From assembly GCF_014203665.1 (NCBI RefSeq), contig NZ_JACHJN010000002.1, positions 372,001 to 436,000 on the forward strand: 64,000 bases of DNA, in the 5' to 3' direction. The position numbers and the translations under genes are program-made. The first letter of the stretch is position 1. Each line of letters begins with the position of its first letter. Positions 1-11,863 of this stretch are shown here, in pieces. The notes beneath the pieces were generated by a model. That model was not told the DNA's origin. It ran no database searches and saw only the letters and a list, made by a program, of their open reading frames with translations. This stretch comes from Saccharothrix tamanrassetensis (lineage in GTDB: Bacteria > Actinomycetota > Actinomycetes > Mycobacteriales > Pseudonocardiaceae).

Positions 1-744
1 AACCCCGGCACGGACGCCACGTCCGAGGCGCTCAGCTCGGCGAGCATGAGCGAAGCCGAGCGCGAGGAGTACGAGGAGCGCGGCGGGGTCGTCGCGGGCA
101 AGGCCCGGCGGGGCATGTTCGGCATCTCCGGCTCCGGCGACACCTCCGGGTTCGGCGGCCTGCGGCTGCCCGCCCACGTGGCCGCGCCCAGCGAGCGCCC
201 GTACGGCGGCTGGTTCGACGAGGTCGCCGACGAGCTGCTGGCCGCGATGCACGAGAAGGGCCTGCCCGCCGACACGGTGCAGCAGATCACCGTGGACCGC
301 GGCGAGATCACGTTCTTCCTGCGCCGGGAGAACCTGGTGGAGGTGGCCCGGATCCTGCGCGACGACCCGGCGCTGCGCTTCGAGCTGTGCAGCTCGGTGT
401 CCGGGGTGGACTACGGGGTGGACGCGCCGCAGCGGCTGCACTCGGTCTACCACCTGACGTCGATGACCTACCGCAGGCGCATCCGGCTGGAGGTGGCGGT
501 CGACGTGGCCGACCCGCACATCCCCAGCGTGGTCGCGGTCTACCCGACCGCGGACTGGCAGGAGCGCGAGGCCTGGGACATGTTCGGGATCGTCTACGAC
601 GGACACCCCGGCCTGACCCGGATCCTCATGCCGGACGACTGGGACGGCCACCCGCAGCGCAAGGACTACCCGCTCGGCGGCATCCCGGTGGAGTACAAGG
701 GCGCGGAGATCCCCCCGCCAGACCAGAGGCGGTCCTACTCATGA
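1..744 (+). CDS. nuoC: NADH-quinone oxidoreductase subunit C (5' end outside window)
   Basis: This is the 30-kDa peripheral-arm subunit of complex I, which helps hold the NuoB/NuoD quinone module on the cytoplasmic face of the membrane. The reading frame is open from base 1. The first in-frame ATG is at 46, but the frame continues upstream without a stop, so the true start may lie outside the window. The C-terminal half carries the family hallmark ERE-x-WDMFG near residue 170, followed by a conserved RKDYPLGG segment. Its stop overlaps the nuoD start (ATGA at 741-744). nuoA and nuoB presumably precede it beyond the left edge. Confidence 0.95.
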   Translation, partial: NPGTDATSEALSSASMSEAEREEYEERGGVVAGKARRGMFGISGSGDTSGFGGLRLPAHVAAPSERPYGGWFDEVADELLAAMHEKGLPADTVQQITVDRGEITFFLRRENLVEVARILRDDPALRFELCSSVSGVDYGVDAPQRLHSVYHLTSMTYRRRIRLEVAVDVADPHIPSVVAVYPTADWQEREAWDMFGIVYDGHPGLTRILMPDDWDGHPQRKDYPLGGIPVEYKGAEIPPPDQRRSYS

Positions 745-2243
745 CCGAACGGCATCCCGAAGACCTGCTCGCGGGGTCGAGCAGGCTCTCCGACGTGACC
801 ACCGGCACCGACACCAGTGACGCCGGCCGCGACAGCGACTCGTACGGCGCCAACCGGCAGGCCGACCAGCAGGCCGACGCCGACCAGCGCGGCGGTCAGC
901 AGGCCGAACAGCACGGTCAGCACGGTCAGCAGGCCGATCCGTACGCCGCCTCGTCCCGGCAGACCACCGAGGGCACCGTCTACACGGTGACCGGCGGCGA
1001 CTGGGACGAGGTGCTGGCCGAGGCGGCGGGCGACGAGCGCATCGTCATGAACCTGGGGCCGCAGCACCCGTCCACGCACGGCGTGCTGCGCCTGGTGCTG
1101 GAGCTGGAGGGCGAGACCGTCACCCAGGCCCGCAGCGTCATCGGCTACCTGCACACCGGCATCGAGAAGAACGTCGAGTACCGCAACTGGACCCAGGGCG
1201 TCACGTTCGTGACGCGGATGGACTACCTGGCCCCGCTGCACAACGAGGCCGCGTACTGCCTGGCCGTGGAGAAGCTGCTCGGCGTCACCGTCCCGGAGCG
1301 CGCGCAGACCGTCCGGGTGCTGCTCATGGAGCTCAACCGGATCAGCTCGCACCTGGTGGCGCTGGCCACCGGCGGCATGGAGCTGGGCGCGCTGACCGGC
1401 ATGACGGCGGGCTTCCGCGAGCGCGAGGAAGTCCTGCACCTGCTGGAGTTCCTGACCGGCCTGCGGATGAACCACGCCTTCATCCGCCCCGGCGGCCTGG
1501 CGCAGGACCTCCCGGTCGACGCGCCGCAGCGCATCCGGGACTTCATCAAGGTGATGGACTCCCGGCTGCCGGACTACGACAAGCTGCTCACCGGCCAGCC
1601 GATCTGGCGCAACCGGTTGCAGGGCGTCGGGTACCTGCCGGTGGACGCGTGCCTGGCGCTGGGCATCACCGGCCCGATCCTGCGGTCCGCCGGCCTGCCG
1701 TGGGACCTGCGCAAGATCGAGCCCTACTCGGGCTACCAGGACTACGCGTTCGACGTGCCGACCTCCAACGAGGCCGACTCGTTCGCCCGCTACCGCCTGC
1801 GGGTGGCGGAGATCCACGAGTCGCTCAAGATCGTCCGGCAGGCGGTGGACCGGCTGGAGCCGGGCCCGGTCATGGTGGAGGACGCCAAGATCGCGTGGCC
1901 CGCGCAGCTGACCATCGGCGCGGACGGCATGGGCAACTCGCTGGAGCACGTCCGCAAGATCATGGGCCAGTCCATGGAGTCCCTGATTCACCACTTCAAG
2001 CTGGTGACCGAGGGCTTCCAGGTGCCGGCCGGCCAGGTGTACGTGCCGATCGAGTCGCCGCGCGGCGAGTTGGGCTACCACGTGGTGTCCGACGGCGGCA
2101 CCCGGCCGATGCGCGTGCACGTGCGCGAACCCAGCTTCGTGAACCTCCAGTCGATGCCCGCGATGTGCGAGGGCGGCATGGTCGCCGACGTCATCGCGTC
2201 GGTGGCCTCTATCGACCCGGTGATGGGTGGTTGTGACCGATGA
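741..2243 (+). CDS. nuoD: NADH-quinone oxidoreductase subunit D
   Basis: This is the 49-kDa subunit that forms the quinone-binding cavity of complex I together with NuoB. The protein is about 500 residues from the ATG at 741, which overlaps the nuoC stop. The conserved core starts near residue 98 ([17 protein letters not shown]), and [10 protein letters not shown] is also clear. Before the core lies an unusually hydrophilic leader with a Gln/Ala/Asp-rich run at residues 39-66 (bases 855-938) built from short duplications such as QADQQAD and QHGQHGQQ. An [14 protein letters not shown] segment next to the core, as in other actinobacterial NuoD proteins, shows that the leader is in frame and translated. 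Confidence 0.96.
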   Translation: MTERHPEDLLAGSSRLSDVTTGTDTSDAGRDSDSYGANRQADQQADADQRGGQQAEQHGQHGQQADPYAASSRQTTEGTVYTVTGGDWDEVLAEAAGDERIVMNLGPQHPSTHGVLRLVLELEGETVTQARSVIGYLHTGIEKNVEYRNWTQGVTFVTRMDYLAPLHNEAAYCLAVEKLLGVTVPERAQTVRVLLMELNRISSHLVALATGGMELGALTGMTAGFREREEVLHLLEFLTGLRMNHAFIRPGGLAQDLPVDAPQRIRDFIKVMDSRLPDYDKLLTGQPIWRNRLQGVGYLPVDACLALGITGPILRSAGLPWDLRKIEPYSGYQDYAFDVPTSNEADSFARYRLRVAEIHESLKIVRQAVDRLEPGPVMVEDAKIAWPAQLTIGADGMGNSLEHVRKIMGQSMESLIHHFKLVTEGFQVPAGQVYVPIESPRGELGYHVVSDGGTRPMRVHVREPSFVNLQSMPAMCEGGMVADVIASVASIDPVMGGCDR

Positions 2244-3040
2244 GCACTCCCGAAGACGTCATCGCGGCGTCGCCGCTGGACCCGGCGTCGACGCGGCAGC
2301 TGGCCGAGGAGACGCCGGCGGACACCGGCGTGTTCGGCCAGGACACGGTGGACCGGGCGCGGGCGATCATCGCCCGCTACCCGCAGTCCCGGTCGGCGCT
2401 GCTGCCCATGCTGCACCTGGTGCAGTCGGTGGAGGGGTACGTCAGCCAGCAGGGCATCGCGTTCTGCGCGGGCCAGCTGGACCTGTCCCTGGCCGAGGTC
2501 AGCGCGGTCGCGACCTTCTACACCATGTACAAGCGCCGCCCGTGCGGCGAGCACCTGGTCAGCGTCTGCACCAACACGCTGTGCGCCGCGCTCGGCGGTG
2601 ACGCCATCTACGCGAAGCTGCGCGAGCACCTGGGCACCGACGGCAAGCCGCTGGGCCACGAGCAGACCTCGGGCCAGCCAGGCGCGCCGGGCTCGATCAC
2701 GCTGGAGCACGCCGAGTGCCTGGCCGCCTGCGACCTGGGGCCGGTGCTCCAGGTGAACTACGAGTTCTACGACAACCAGACCCCGGACACGGCGCTGGAG
2801 CTGGTGAAGTCGTTGCAGGCCGGGGAGAAGCCGCACCCGACGCGGGGTGCGCCGCTGACCGACTTCCGGCAGGCAGAGCTCCAGCTGGCGGGCTTCTTCG
2901 AGGGCCGGGAGGCGGACCTGGACGGCCCGTCGGCGGCGCCGGAGACGGTGCGCGGCGCGGCCGTCGCGGCGGACCGCGGCTGGACCGCGCCGGCGATGCC
3001 GGACAACGCGGAGTTCCCTGCCCTGCCGGAAAAGAAGTAG
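2240..3040 (+). CDS. nuoE: NADH-quinone oxidoreductase subunit E
   Basis: This is the 24-kDa thioredoxin-fold subunit of the NADH dehydrogenase module, carrying the N1a [2Fe-2S] cluster. The four ligands are visible as C110-x4-C115 and C160-x3-C164. The protein has 266 residues. The last 80 or so extend beyond the minimal fold, are rich in Pro, Ala and acidic residues, and contain no recognised domain. The ATG overlaps the nuoD stop (ATGA). A 13-base gap with a GGGGAGG ribosome site leads to nuoF. Confidence 0.96.
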   Translation: MSTPEDVIAASPLDPASTRQLAEETPADTGVFGQDTVDRARAIIARYPQSRSALLPMLHLVQSVEGYVSQQGIAFCAGQLDLSLAEVSAVATFYTMYKRRPCGEHLVSVCTNTLCAALGGDAIYAKLREHLGTDGKPLGHEQTSGQPGAPGSITLEHAECLAACDLGPVLQVNYEFYDNQTPDTALELVKSLQAGEKPHPTRGAPLTDFRQAELQLAGFFEGREADLDGPSAAPETVRGAAVAADRGWTAPAMPDNAEFPALPEKK

Positions 3041-3053
3041 GGGGAGGCTGACC

Positions 3054-4348
<1,295 letters not shown>

Positions 4349-4352
<4 letters not shown>

Positions 4353-6850
4353 CGATCGCGCCTGACAAGAGCACGCCGCAGCAGCCGGGCACCGTCGCGG
4401 TGCCCGAGGGCCACGTGAAACTGGTCATCGACGGCCTGGAGGTCGTCGCGCCCAAGGGCGAGCTGCTGATCCGCACCGCCGAACGGCTCGGCATCATCGT
4501 GCCGCGCTTCTGCGACCACCCGCTGCTGGAGCCCGCTGGCGCCTGCCGGCAGTGCCTGGTGGAGGTGGAGATGGGCGGCCGGCCGATGCCGAAGCCGCAG
4601 GCCTCCTGCACCATGACGGTCGCCGACGGCATGGTGGTCAAGACCCAGCTGACCTCGCCGGTGGCGGACAAGGCGCAGCAGGGCGTGATGGAGCTGCTGC
4701 TGATCAACCACCCGCTGGACTGCCCGGTGTGCGACAAGGGCGGCGAGTGCCCGTTGCAGAACCAGGCGCTCAAGCACGGTCGCGCGGACTCCCGGTTCCA
4801 CGAGCACAAGCGGACGTTCCCGAAGCCGATCCCGATCAGCACGCAGGTGCTGCTGGACCGCGAGCGGTGCGTGCTGTGCCAGCGCTGCACCCGGTTCTCG
4901 GCGCAGATCGCGGGCGACCCGTTCATCGAGCTGCTGGAGCGCGGCTCGCAGCAGCAGATCGGTGTCGCGCAGGACAAGCCGTTCCAGTCCTACTTCTCCG
5001 GCAACACCATCCAGATCTGCCCGGTGGGCGCGCTGACGTCCGCCGCGTACCGGTTCCGGGCGCGGCCGTTCGACCTGGTGTCCACGCCGAGCGTGTGCGA
5101 GCACTGCTCGTCGGGCTGCGCGGAGCGCACCGACTGGCGGCGCGGCAAGGTGCAGCGCAAGCTGGCCGGCGACGACCCCGAGGTCAACGAGGAGTGGATC
5201 TGCGACAAGGGCCGCTTCGCGTTCCGCTACGCCACCGCCGACGACCGGATCACCCGGCCGCTGGTGCGCGACCCGGAGTCCGGCGAGCTGCGCGAGTCGT
5301 CGTGGACCGAGGCGCTGCAGGTCGCGGCGACCGGTCTGGCGAAGGCCCGCGACGGCCGGGGCGTCGGCGTGCTCGCCGGCGGCCGGCTGACCGTGGAGGA
5401 CGCCTACGCCTACTCGAAGTTCGCCCGGATCGCGCTGCGCACCAACGACGTCGACTTCCGCGCCCGGCCGCACTCGGCGGAGGAGCTGGAGTTCCTCACC
5501 TCGTCGGTGCTGGGGACCACGCCGGAGGACGGCGTGACGTTCAAGGGCATCGAGGCCGCGCCCGCCGCGCTGCTGGTGGCGTTCGAGCCCGAGGAGGAGG
5601 CGCCGATCGTCTTCCTGCGGCTGCGCAAGGCGGCCCGCGCGAAGAAGACCAAGGTGTTCCACCTGGGCCAGTTCACCTCGCCCGCGGTGGAGAAGACCCA
5701 CGGCACGCTGCTGGCCTGCGTGCCCGGCGGCGAGCCCGCCGCGCTGAACGCGCTGCCCGGGCACGCCGCCGACGTGGTGGACGAGCTGGCCAAGCCGGGC
5801 TCGGTGATCCTGGTCGGCGAACGCGCCGCCGAGGTGCCGGGCCTGTTCTCGGCGGTCGCCGCGCTGTCCGCGCGGACCGGCGCGAAGGTCGCCTGGATCC
5901 CGCGCCGGGCCGGTGAGCGCGGCGCGCTGGAAGCCGGTCTGCTGCCGACGCTGCTGCCCGGCGGGCGGCTGGTCTCCGACGCCGACGCCCGGGCACGGGT
6001 CGAGCAGGCGTGGGGGCTGGACGCGGGCGCGCTGCCCGCCCAGCCAGGCCGGGACACCAACGGCATCCTCACCGCCGCGGCGAGCGGCGGGCTGGACGCG
6101 CTGGTGGTCGGCGGCGTCGACCCGTTCGACCTGCCGGACCCGGCGCTGGCCGAGCGCGCGCTGGACTTCGTGGGCTTCGTGGTGAGCCTGGAGCTGCGGC
6201 ACAGCGCGGTCACCGCGCACGCCGACGTGGTGCTCCCGGTCGCCCCGGCGGTGGAGAAGGCGGGCAGCTACCTCAACTGGGAGGGCCGCCGCCGCCCGTT
6301 CGGCACCACGCTGGAGGGCACCGGCACGCTGCCCGACGGGCGGGTGCTGGACACGCTGGCCGTCGAGATGGACGCCGACCTGTTCACCCAGACCCCGGCC
6401 GCGGCAGGCGCGGACTTCGAGCGCCTGGGTCGCGGCACGCTCGCCGCGACCGCGCCCACCGTCCCCGCGCCGCTGCTGCCCCAGCCCAAGGCTGGTCAAG
6501 CGGTGCTGGCGACCTGGCGGCGGCTGCTGGACAACGGCTCGCTGCAGGACGAAGAGCCGCACCTGGCGGGCACCGCGCGGCCCGTGGTGGCCAAGGTGTC
6601 CGCCGCCACCGCCGACCACCTGGGCGTGCGGCCGGGCGACCTGATCACCGTGTCGACCGACCGCGGCGAGGTCTCGCTGCCCGTCGAGGCGGCCGACCTG
6701 CCCGACGGCGTCGTGTGGCTGCCCGGCAACTCGGGCGCGGTCACCGTGCGGCGCAACCTGGTCGCCGGCCACGGTTCCGTGGTGGCCGTTTCCGCCGCGC
6801 CCGCCGCGGGCCCGGCGGAGGAAATCACCTCGCCCGGAGGCAAGGCATGA
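4349..6850 (+). CDS. nuoG: NADH-quinone oxidoreductase subunit G
   Basis: This is the large iron-sulfur subunit that passes electrons from NuoF toward NuoI. It has 833 residues from the ATG overlapping the nuoF stop. The ligand sets are visible in order: a [2Fe-2S] site (C55, C66, C69, C87); a His-Cys site (H121, C125, C128, C134); a [4Fe-4S] site (C174, C177, C180, C224); and a fourth set starting C250-x2-C253-x3-C257, which matches the off-pathway N7 cluster. The rest is a molybdopterin-oxidoreductase-like fold without obvious cofactor ligands, as expected for NuoG. Confidence 0.95.
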
Positions 6851-8196
6851 GCACGGCACAACTCCTCGCCGACGACCCCGTCTGGCTGATCCTGGTCAAG
6901 GTCGTGGGGATCTTCGCGTTCCTCGTGGTGATGACCCTGTTCATGATCAACTGGGAGCGCAAGGTCGTCGCCCGGATGCAGCAGCGGCCCGGCCCCAACC
7001 GGGTCGGCCCCAACGGCTGGCTCCAGTCCCTGGCCGACGGCCTGAAGCTGGCGTTCAAGGAGGACATCCGCCCGGTCCTGGCCGACAAGTGGGTGTTCTT
7101 CCTGGCCCCGGTGATCTCCTGCATCCCGGCGTTCGTCGCGTTCTCGGTGATCCCGCTCGGCGGCAAGGTCACCATCTTCGGGCAGGAGACCGCGCTCCAG
7201 CTGGTCGACCTGCCGGTCGGCGTGCTGGTCGTGCTCGCCTGCTCCTCGCTCGGCGTCTACGGCATCGTGCTGTCCGGCTGGGCGTCGGGCTCGCCGTACC
7301 CGCTGCTGGGCGCGCTGCGGTCGGCCGCGCAGGTCATCTCCTACGAGATCGCGATGGGCCTGTCCATCGTCGCCGTCGTGATGAGCTCGCACTCGCTGTC
7401 CACCGCGGACATCGTGAGCACCCAGTCCGGCACCATCGCGTGGGGCGCGCTGCCCGCCTGGAACGCGATCCTGCTGCCGGTCAGCTTCGTGATCTACGTG
7501 ATCTCCATGGTCGGCGAGACCAACCGCGCCCCGTTCGACCTCCCCGAGGCCGAGTCGGAGCTGGTCGGCGGCTTCCACACGGAGTACAGCTCGCTGAAGT
7601 TCGCGCTGTTCTTCCTCGCCGAGTACGTGAACATGGTGACCGTGTCGGCGCTGGCCACCACGCTGTTCCTGGGCGGCTGGCAGTTGCCGTTCGTCGGCGT
7701 GGACCACTTCCTCAACAGCGGCTGGTGGGGCCTGCTCTGGTTCGTCGTCAAGACCCTGGGCTTCCTGTTCCTGTTCATCTGGCTGCGCGGCACGCTGCCC
7801 CGCCTGCGCTACGACCAGTTCATGCGGCTGGGCTGGAAGTTCCTGGTCCCGCTCGCGCTGTTCTGGTTCGTCGCGGTGGCGTTCACCCGGTACTTCAACC
7901 AGGAGCGCCAGGCGGACAACGTGAGCACCAGCCTGCTGCTGACCGTGTTCGGCGCGGTCCTGGCGGTGGTCCTGCTGATCGCGTTCCTGCTGCCGGACAA
8001 GCGCGAGCACAAGGACCCGAACGCCGTGCCGATCACCGGCGGCGGCTACCCGGTGCCGCCGCTGGACCTGCAAGTGCCCAAGTCGCCGCCGCGCCGGCAG
8101 GTGCCGGTGGCCCAGCTGCCCACCGCCGAGGACCGGACGGCGGAACCCGCGGCGGTAACCGCATCAGCGAAGGAGGCCGGCGATGGGAATGCTTGA
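6847..8196 (+). CDS. nuoH: NADH-quinone oxidoreductase subunit H
   Basis: This membrane subunit forms the quinone tunnel and links the peripheral and membrane arms of complex I. It has 449 residues, with about eight hydrophobic helices and the hallmark cytoplasmic loop [19 protein letters not shown] followed by [10 protein letters not shown]. The C-terminal 60 residues form a Pro- and Glu-rich cytoplasmic tail absent from short homologues. The ATG overlaps the nuoG stop by four bases. The 3' end overlaps nuoI by 14 bases, and the nuoI ribosome site (AAGGAGG) lies inside this gene. Confidence 0.96.
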   Translation: MSTAQLLADDPVWLILVKVVGIFAFLVVMTLFMINWERKVVARMQQRPGPNRVGPNGWLQSLADGLKLAFKEDIRPVLADKWVFFLAPVISCIPAFVAFSVIPLGGKVTIFGQETALQLVDLPVGVLVVLACSSLGVYGIVLSGWASGSPYPLLGALRSAAQVISYEIAMGLSIVAVVMSSHSLSTADIVSTQSGTIAWGALPAWNAILLPVSFVIYVISMVGETNRAPFDLPEAESELVGGFHTEYSSLKFALFFLAEYVNMVTVSALATTLFLGGWQLPFVGVDHFLNSGWWGLLWFVVKTLGFLFLFIWLRGTLPRLRYDQFMRLGWKFLVPLALFWFVAVAFTRYFNQERQADNVSTSLLLTVFGAVLAVVLLIAFLLPDKREHKDPNAVPITGGGYPVPPLDLQVPKSPPRRQVPVAQLPTAEDRTAEPAAVTASAKEAGDGNA

Positions 8197-8749
8197 TCCC
8201 GTCAAGGGGTTCGGCGTCACCTTCGGGACGATGTTCAAGAAGGTCGTCACCGAGGAGTACCCCGAGGTCAAGAAGGTCACCGCGCCGCGGTTCCACGGCC
8301 GGCACCAGCTCAACCGGCACCCGGACGGGCTGGAGAAGTGCGTCGGCTGCGAGCTGTGCGCGTGGGCCTGCCCGGCGGACGCGATCTTCGTCGAGGGCGG
8401 CGACAACACCGAGGACGAGCGCTACTCGCCCGGTGAGCGGTTCGGCGCCGACTACCAGATCAACTACCTGCGCTGCATCGGCTGCGGCCTGTGCATCGAG
8501 GCGTGCCCGACCCGTTCGCTGACCATGACGAACGAGTACGAGCTGGCCGATGACGACCGGCAGAAGCTGATCTTCACCAAGGAGGACCTGCTCGCCCCGC
8601 TGCTGCCCGGCATGGAGCAGCCGCCGCACCCGATGCGGCTCGGCGAGAACGAGCAGGACTACTACGTGAACGGCCCGGCGCTGGCCCGCCGGGCGGGTGT
8701 GCCGGAAGGCGCCACCGTCGAGACCGGCCCCGAGGAGGCGCGGAAGTGA
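8183..8749 (+). CDS. nuoI: NADH-quinone oxidoreductase subunit I
   Basis: This is the two-cluster ferredoxin subunit of complex I, carrying N6a and N6b between NuoG and NuoB. It has 188 residues with two classical C-x2-C-x2-C-x3-C-P motifs: C53, C56, C59, C63 and C98, C101, C104, C108. The N-terminal amphipathic stretch sits against NuoH in known structures. The start is supported by AAGGAGG eight to ten bases upstream. Confidence 0.97.
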   Translation: MGMLDPVKGFGVTFGTMFKKVVTEEYPEVKKVTAPRFHGRHQLNRHPDGLEKCVGCELCAWACPADAIFVEGGDNTEDERYSPGERFGADYQINYLRCIGCGLCIEACPTRSLTMTNEYELADDDRQKLIFTKEDLLAPLLPGMEQPPHPMRLGENEQDYYVNGPALARRAGVPEGATVETGPEEARK

Positions 8750-9594
8750 GCGCGTTCCTCACCTTCCTGGCGCAGCCGCCGGAACCCGTGCAGCGCGCGG
8801 TCGACACCGTGACCACGGGCGAGGCCGTCGCGTTCTGGGTCCTCGGCCCGCTGGCGCTGGCCGGCGCGCTGGGCATGCTGTTCGCCCGCAACGCGGTGCA
8901 CTCGGCGCTGTGGCTGGTGCTCACCATGCTCAGCCTCGGCGTGCTCTACATGGTCCAGCAGGCGCCGTTCCTCGGCTTCGTGCAGATCATCGTCTACACC
9001 GGCGCGATCATGATGCTGTTCCTGTTCGTGCTGATGCTGGTCGGCCGGGACAGCTCGGACTCGGTGGTCGAGGTGCTGCGCGGCCAGCGGCTCGCCGCGA
9101 TCGTGCTGGGCGTCGGCTTCGCCGGCCTGGTGGTCGGCTCGCTGGCGCGGGCGCTGACCGACGTGCAGCCGGTCGGCCTGGCGCAGCAGAACACCCAGGG
9201 CGGGGGCAACGTCGCCAACATCGGCGAGGCGCTGTTCACCGACTACCTGTTCCCGTTCGAGCTCACGTCGGCCCTGCTGATCACGGCGGCGGTCGGCGCG
9301 ATGGTGCTCGCGTTCACCTCGCGGGTCGGCAAGGACGCGAAGAAGACGCAGAAGGAACTGGTGGAGGAGCGCTTCCGCGGCGACCGCGTCGGCTCGCTGC
9401 CCGGTCCCGGCGTGTTCGCCACCGCCAACTCGGTGGCCACGCCCGCGTTGCTGCCGGACGGTTCGGTGGCCGCCGAGTCGCTGTCCGAGCTCATCGAGAC
9501 GACCGCGAAGGAGACCCTGGAGGACGACGTCGCCGAGGTCTCCGGCACCGGCCACCAGGCCGACGCGCACGCGCTCAAGGGAGAGCAGTCGTGA
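8746..9594 (+). CDS. nuoJ: NADH-quinone oxidoreductase subunit J
   Basis: This membrane subunit belongs to the proton-translocation path. It starts with GTG overlapping the nuoI stop (GTGA). Five hydrophobic helices are seen in the first 190 residues, including the conserved [17 protein letters not shown] helix near residue 85. The remaining 90 or so residues are a hydrophilic tail, as in other actinobacterial NuoJ proteins, so 282 residues is long only relative to proteobacterial forms. Confidence 0.95.
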   Translation: MSAFLTFLAQPPEPVQRAVDTVTTGEAVAFWVLGPLALAGALGMLFARNAVHSALWLVLTMLSLGVLYMVQQAPFLGFVQIIVYTGAIMMLFLFVLMLVGRDSSDSVVEVLRGQRLAAIVLGVGFAGLVVGSLARALTDVQPVGLAQQNTQGGGNVANIGEALFTDYLFPFELTSALLITAAVGAMVLAFTSRVGKDAKKTQKELVEERFRGDRVGSLPGPGVFATANSVATPALLPDGSVAAESLSELIETTAKETLEDDVAEVSGTGHQADAHALKGEQS

Positions 9595-9890
9595 CCCCGA
9601 CCTACTACCTGCTGCTGTCCGCCCTGCTGTTCAGCCTCGGCGCGGTGGGCGTGCTGGTGCGGCGCAACGCCATCGTCGTGTTCATGTGCGTGGAGCTGAT
9701 GCTCAACGCGGTGAACCTCAGCCTGGTCACGTTCGCCCGGATCAACGGCGCGCTCGACGGCCAGGTGATGGCCTTCTTCGTGATGGTGGTGGCCGCCGCC
9801 GAGGTCGTGGTGGGCCTGACGATCATCATGTCGATCTTCAAGACGCGTCGCTCGGCCTCGGTCGACGACTCCAACCTGCTGAAGTACTAG
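9591..9890 (+). CDS. nuoK: NADH-quinone oxidoreductase subunit K
   Basis: This is a small three-helix membrane subunit of complex I, homologous to MrpC. It has 99 residues from the GTG overlapping the nuoJ stop. The conserved segments [14 protein letters not shown] and [11 protein letters not shown] carry the two membrane glutamates (in the ELM and AEV segments) needed for proton coupling in the family. It ends at TAG, eight bases before nuoL. Confidence 0.95.
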   Translation: MTPTYYLLLSALLFSLGAVGVLVRRNAIVVFMCVELMLNAVNLSLVTFARINGALDGQVMAFFVMVVAAAEVVVGLTIIMSIFKTRRSASVDDSNLLKY

Positions 9891-9898
9891 GGGACACG

Positions 9899-11863
9899 GT
9901 GTCTGCTCTGATGCTCGACCCCGCAAGCGGGTCATCGGACGTTGTCGCCGCCGGCGGGATCGGCAGTCTCGCCTGGTTGTTGTTGGCGCTGCCCGCGTTC
10001 GGCGCGGCGGTGCTGCTGCTCGGCGGCAGGCGCACCGACAGGTGGGGCCACCTGCTCGGCTGCGCGACGGTCGTCGCGGCGTTCGGCTACGGCGTGGCGC
10101 TGTTCCTCGACACCCTCGGGCGGACGGGTGAGCGCACCAGCGAGCTGCACCTGTTCGACTGGGTGTCGGTGAACGCGCTGAACGTCGAGTTCGCGCTGCG
10201 CATCGACCCGCTGTCGCTGACCTTCGTGCTGCTGATCACCGGTGTCGGGTCGCTGATCCACATCTACTCGATCGGCTACATGGCGCACGAGGCCGGCCGG
10301 CGGAAGTTCTTCGGCTACCTGAACCTGTTCGTCGCCGCGATGCTCCTGCTGGTGCTGGGCAACGGCTTCGTGACGCTGTACTTCGGCTGGGAGGGCGTGG
10401 GTCTGGCCTCCTACCTGCTGATCGGCTGGTACCAGCACAAGCCGGAAGCCGCGAGTGCCGCGAAGAAGGCGTTCCTGATGAACCGGGTCGGCGACCTGGG
10501 CCTGGCGATCGCGATCTTCATCCTGTTCAAGGAGCTCGGCACCACCCAGTACACCGAGGTGTTCTCCCGGGTCGGCGAGCTGTCCGCGGCCGAGGTCACC
10601 GCGGTGACGCTGCTGCTCCTGCTCGGCGCGTGCGGCAAGTCCGGCCAGTTCCCGCTCCAGGCGTGGCTCCCGGACGCCATGGCCGGCCCCACGCCGGTCT
10701 CCGCGCTGATCCACGCGGCGACGATGGTCACCGCGGGCGTCTACCTGATCGCCCGGTCCAACCCGATCTACAACGCGTCCGCCGACGGCCGGCTGGTCGT
10801 GATGATCATCGGTGCGGTCACGCTGGTCATCGGGTGCGTCATCGGCTGCGCCTACGACGACTTCAAGAAGGTCCTCGCGTACTCGACGGTCAGCCAGATC
10901 GGCTACATGATCCTGGCCGTCGGCCTCGGCCCGATCGGCTACGCGCTGGGCATCATGCACCTGCTGACGCACGGCTTCTTCAAGGCCGGGCTGTTCCTCG
11001 GGGCCGGTTCGGTCATGCACGGCATGAACGACGAGGGCAACATCCGCCGGATGGGCGGGCTGTGGCGCAAGATGCCGATCACCTTCTTCACCTGGCTGCT
11101 CGGCTACGCCGCGCTGATCGGCTTCCCTTTCCTGTCCGGCTACTACTCCAAGGACGCCATCATCGCGGCGGCCTTCAGCGAGCAGGGCTGGCGGGGCTGG
11201 GTGTTCGGCGGCGCGGCGGCACTGGGCGCGGGCATCACCGCGTTCTACATGACCCGCCTGCTGATCCTGGTGTTCCTCGGCAAGGCCCGCTGGACGGAGC
11301 TCAGGAGCGAGGACGGCCGCGAGTACCACCCGCACGAGTCGCCGCCGTCCATGACGGTGCCGATGATCGTGCTGGCGATCGGCTCGGTCGGCGCGGGCTT
11401 CCTCCTCGCCACGAACCACAACCTGGCGGGCTGGCTCACGCCGTCGCTGGGGGAGCTCCGGGAGCAGCACGGCGTGCTGGACCACACCGTGGTCAACTTC
11501 CTGGTGCTCGGCCTGTCCGCGCTGGGCGTGCTGGTGGCGTGGCTGCTGTTCGGCCGCAAGCCGCAGCCGGCGACCCGGCCGGAGCGGGTGTCGTTCCCGG
11601 TCCGCGCCGCGCGCGCCGACCTGTACGGCAACGCGCTCAACGAGGCGCTGTTCGCGCGGCCGGGCACCTGGCTCACCCGCGCGCTGGTGTTCGTGGACAA
11701 CAAGGGCGTGGACGGCCTGGTCAACGGGTCGGCCGCGCTGCTGGGCGGTAGCTCGGGCCGGCTGCGCAGGTTGCAGACCGGGTTCGTGCGCTCGTACGCG
11801 CTCTCCATGCTCCTGGGTGCGATCTTCGTCCTGGGCGCGCTGCTGATGGTGAGGTTCTCGTGA
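9899..11863 (+). CDS. nuoL: NADH-quinone oxidoreductase subunit L
   Basis: This is the antiporter-like proton-pumping subunit with the long lateral helix. It has 654 residues from GTG 9899; an in-frame ATG at 9911 is the alternative start. Hallmarks are FFGYLNLF, the glutamate helix YFGWEGVGLASYLLIGWY, WLPDAMAGPTPVSALIHAATMV near residue 260, and a C-terminal amphipathic helix region followed by a final membrane segment. The stop overlaps the nuoM GTG. Confidence 0.95.
   Translation: MSALMLDPASGSSDVVAAGGIGSLAWLLLALPAFGAAVLLLGGRRTDRWGHLLGCATVVAAFGYGVALFLDTLGRTGERTSELHLFDWVSVNALNVEFALRIDPLSLTFVLLITGVGSLIHIYSIGYMAHEAGRRKFFGYLNLFVAAMLLLVLGNGFVTLYFGWEGVGLASYLLIGWYQHKPEAASAAKKAFLMNRVGDLGLAIAIFILFKELGTTQYTEVFSRVGELSAAEVTAVTLLLLLGACGKSGQFPLQAWLPDAMAGPTPVSALIHAATMVTAGVYLIARSNPIYNASADGRLVVMIIGAVTLVIGCVIGCAYDDFKKVLAYSTVSQIGYMILAVGLGPIGYALGIMHLLTHGFFKAGLFLGAGSVMHGMNDEGNIRRMGGLWRKMPITFFTWLLGYAALIGFPFLSGYYSKDAIIAAAFSEQGWRGWVFGGAAALGAGITAFYMTRLLILVFLGKARWTELRSEDGREYHPHESPPSMTVPMIVLAIGSVGAGFLLATNHNLAGWLTPSLGELREQHGVLDHTVVNFLVLGLSALGVLVAWLLFGRKPQPATRPERVSFPVRAARADLYGNALNEALFARPGTWLTRALVFVDNKGVDGLVNGSAALLGGSSGRLRRLQTGFVRSYALSMLLGAIFVLGALLMVRFS

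Noticed and set aside
9899..9913. ATG at 9911 as the nuoL start
   Set aside because: GTG 9899 sits eight bases after the nuoK stop and keeps the operon's tight spacing; ATG 9911 remains possible but less favoured.
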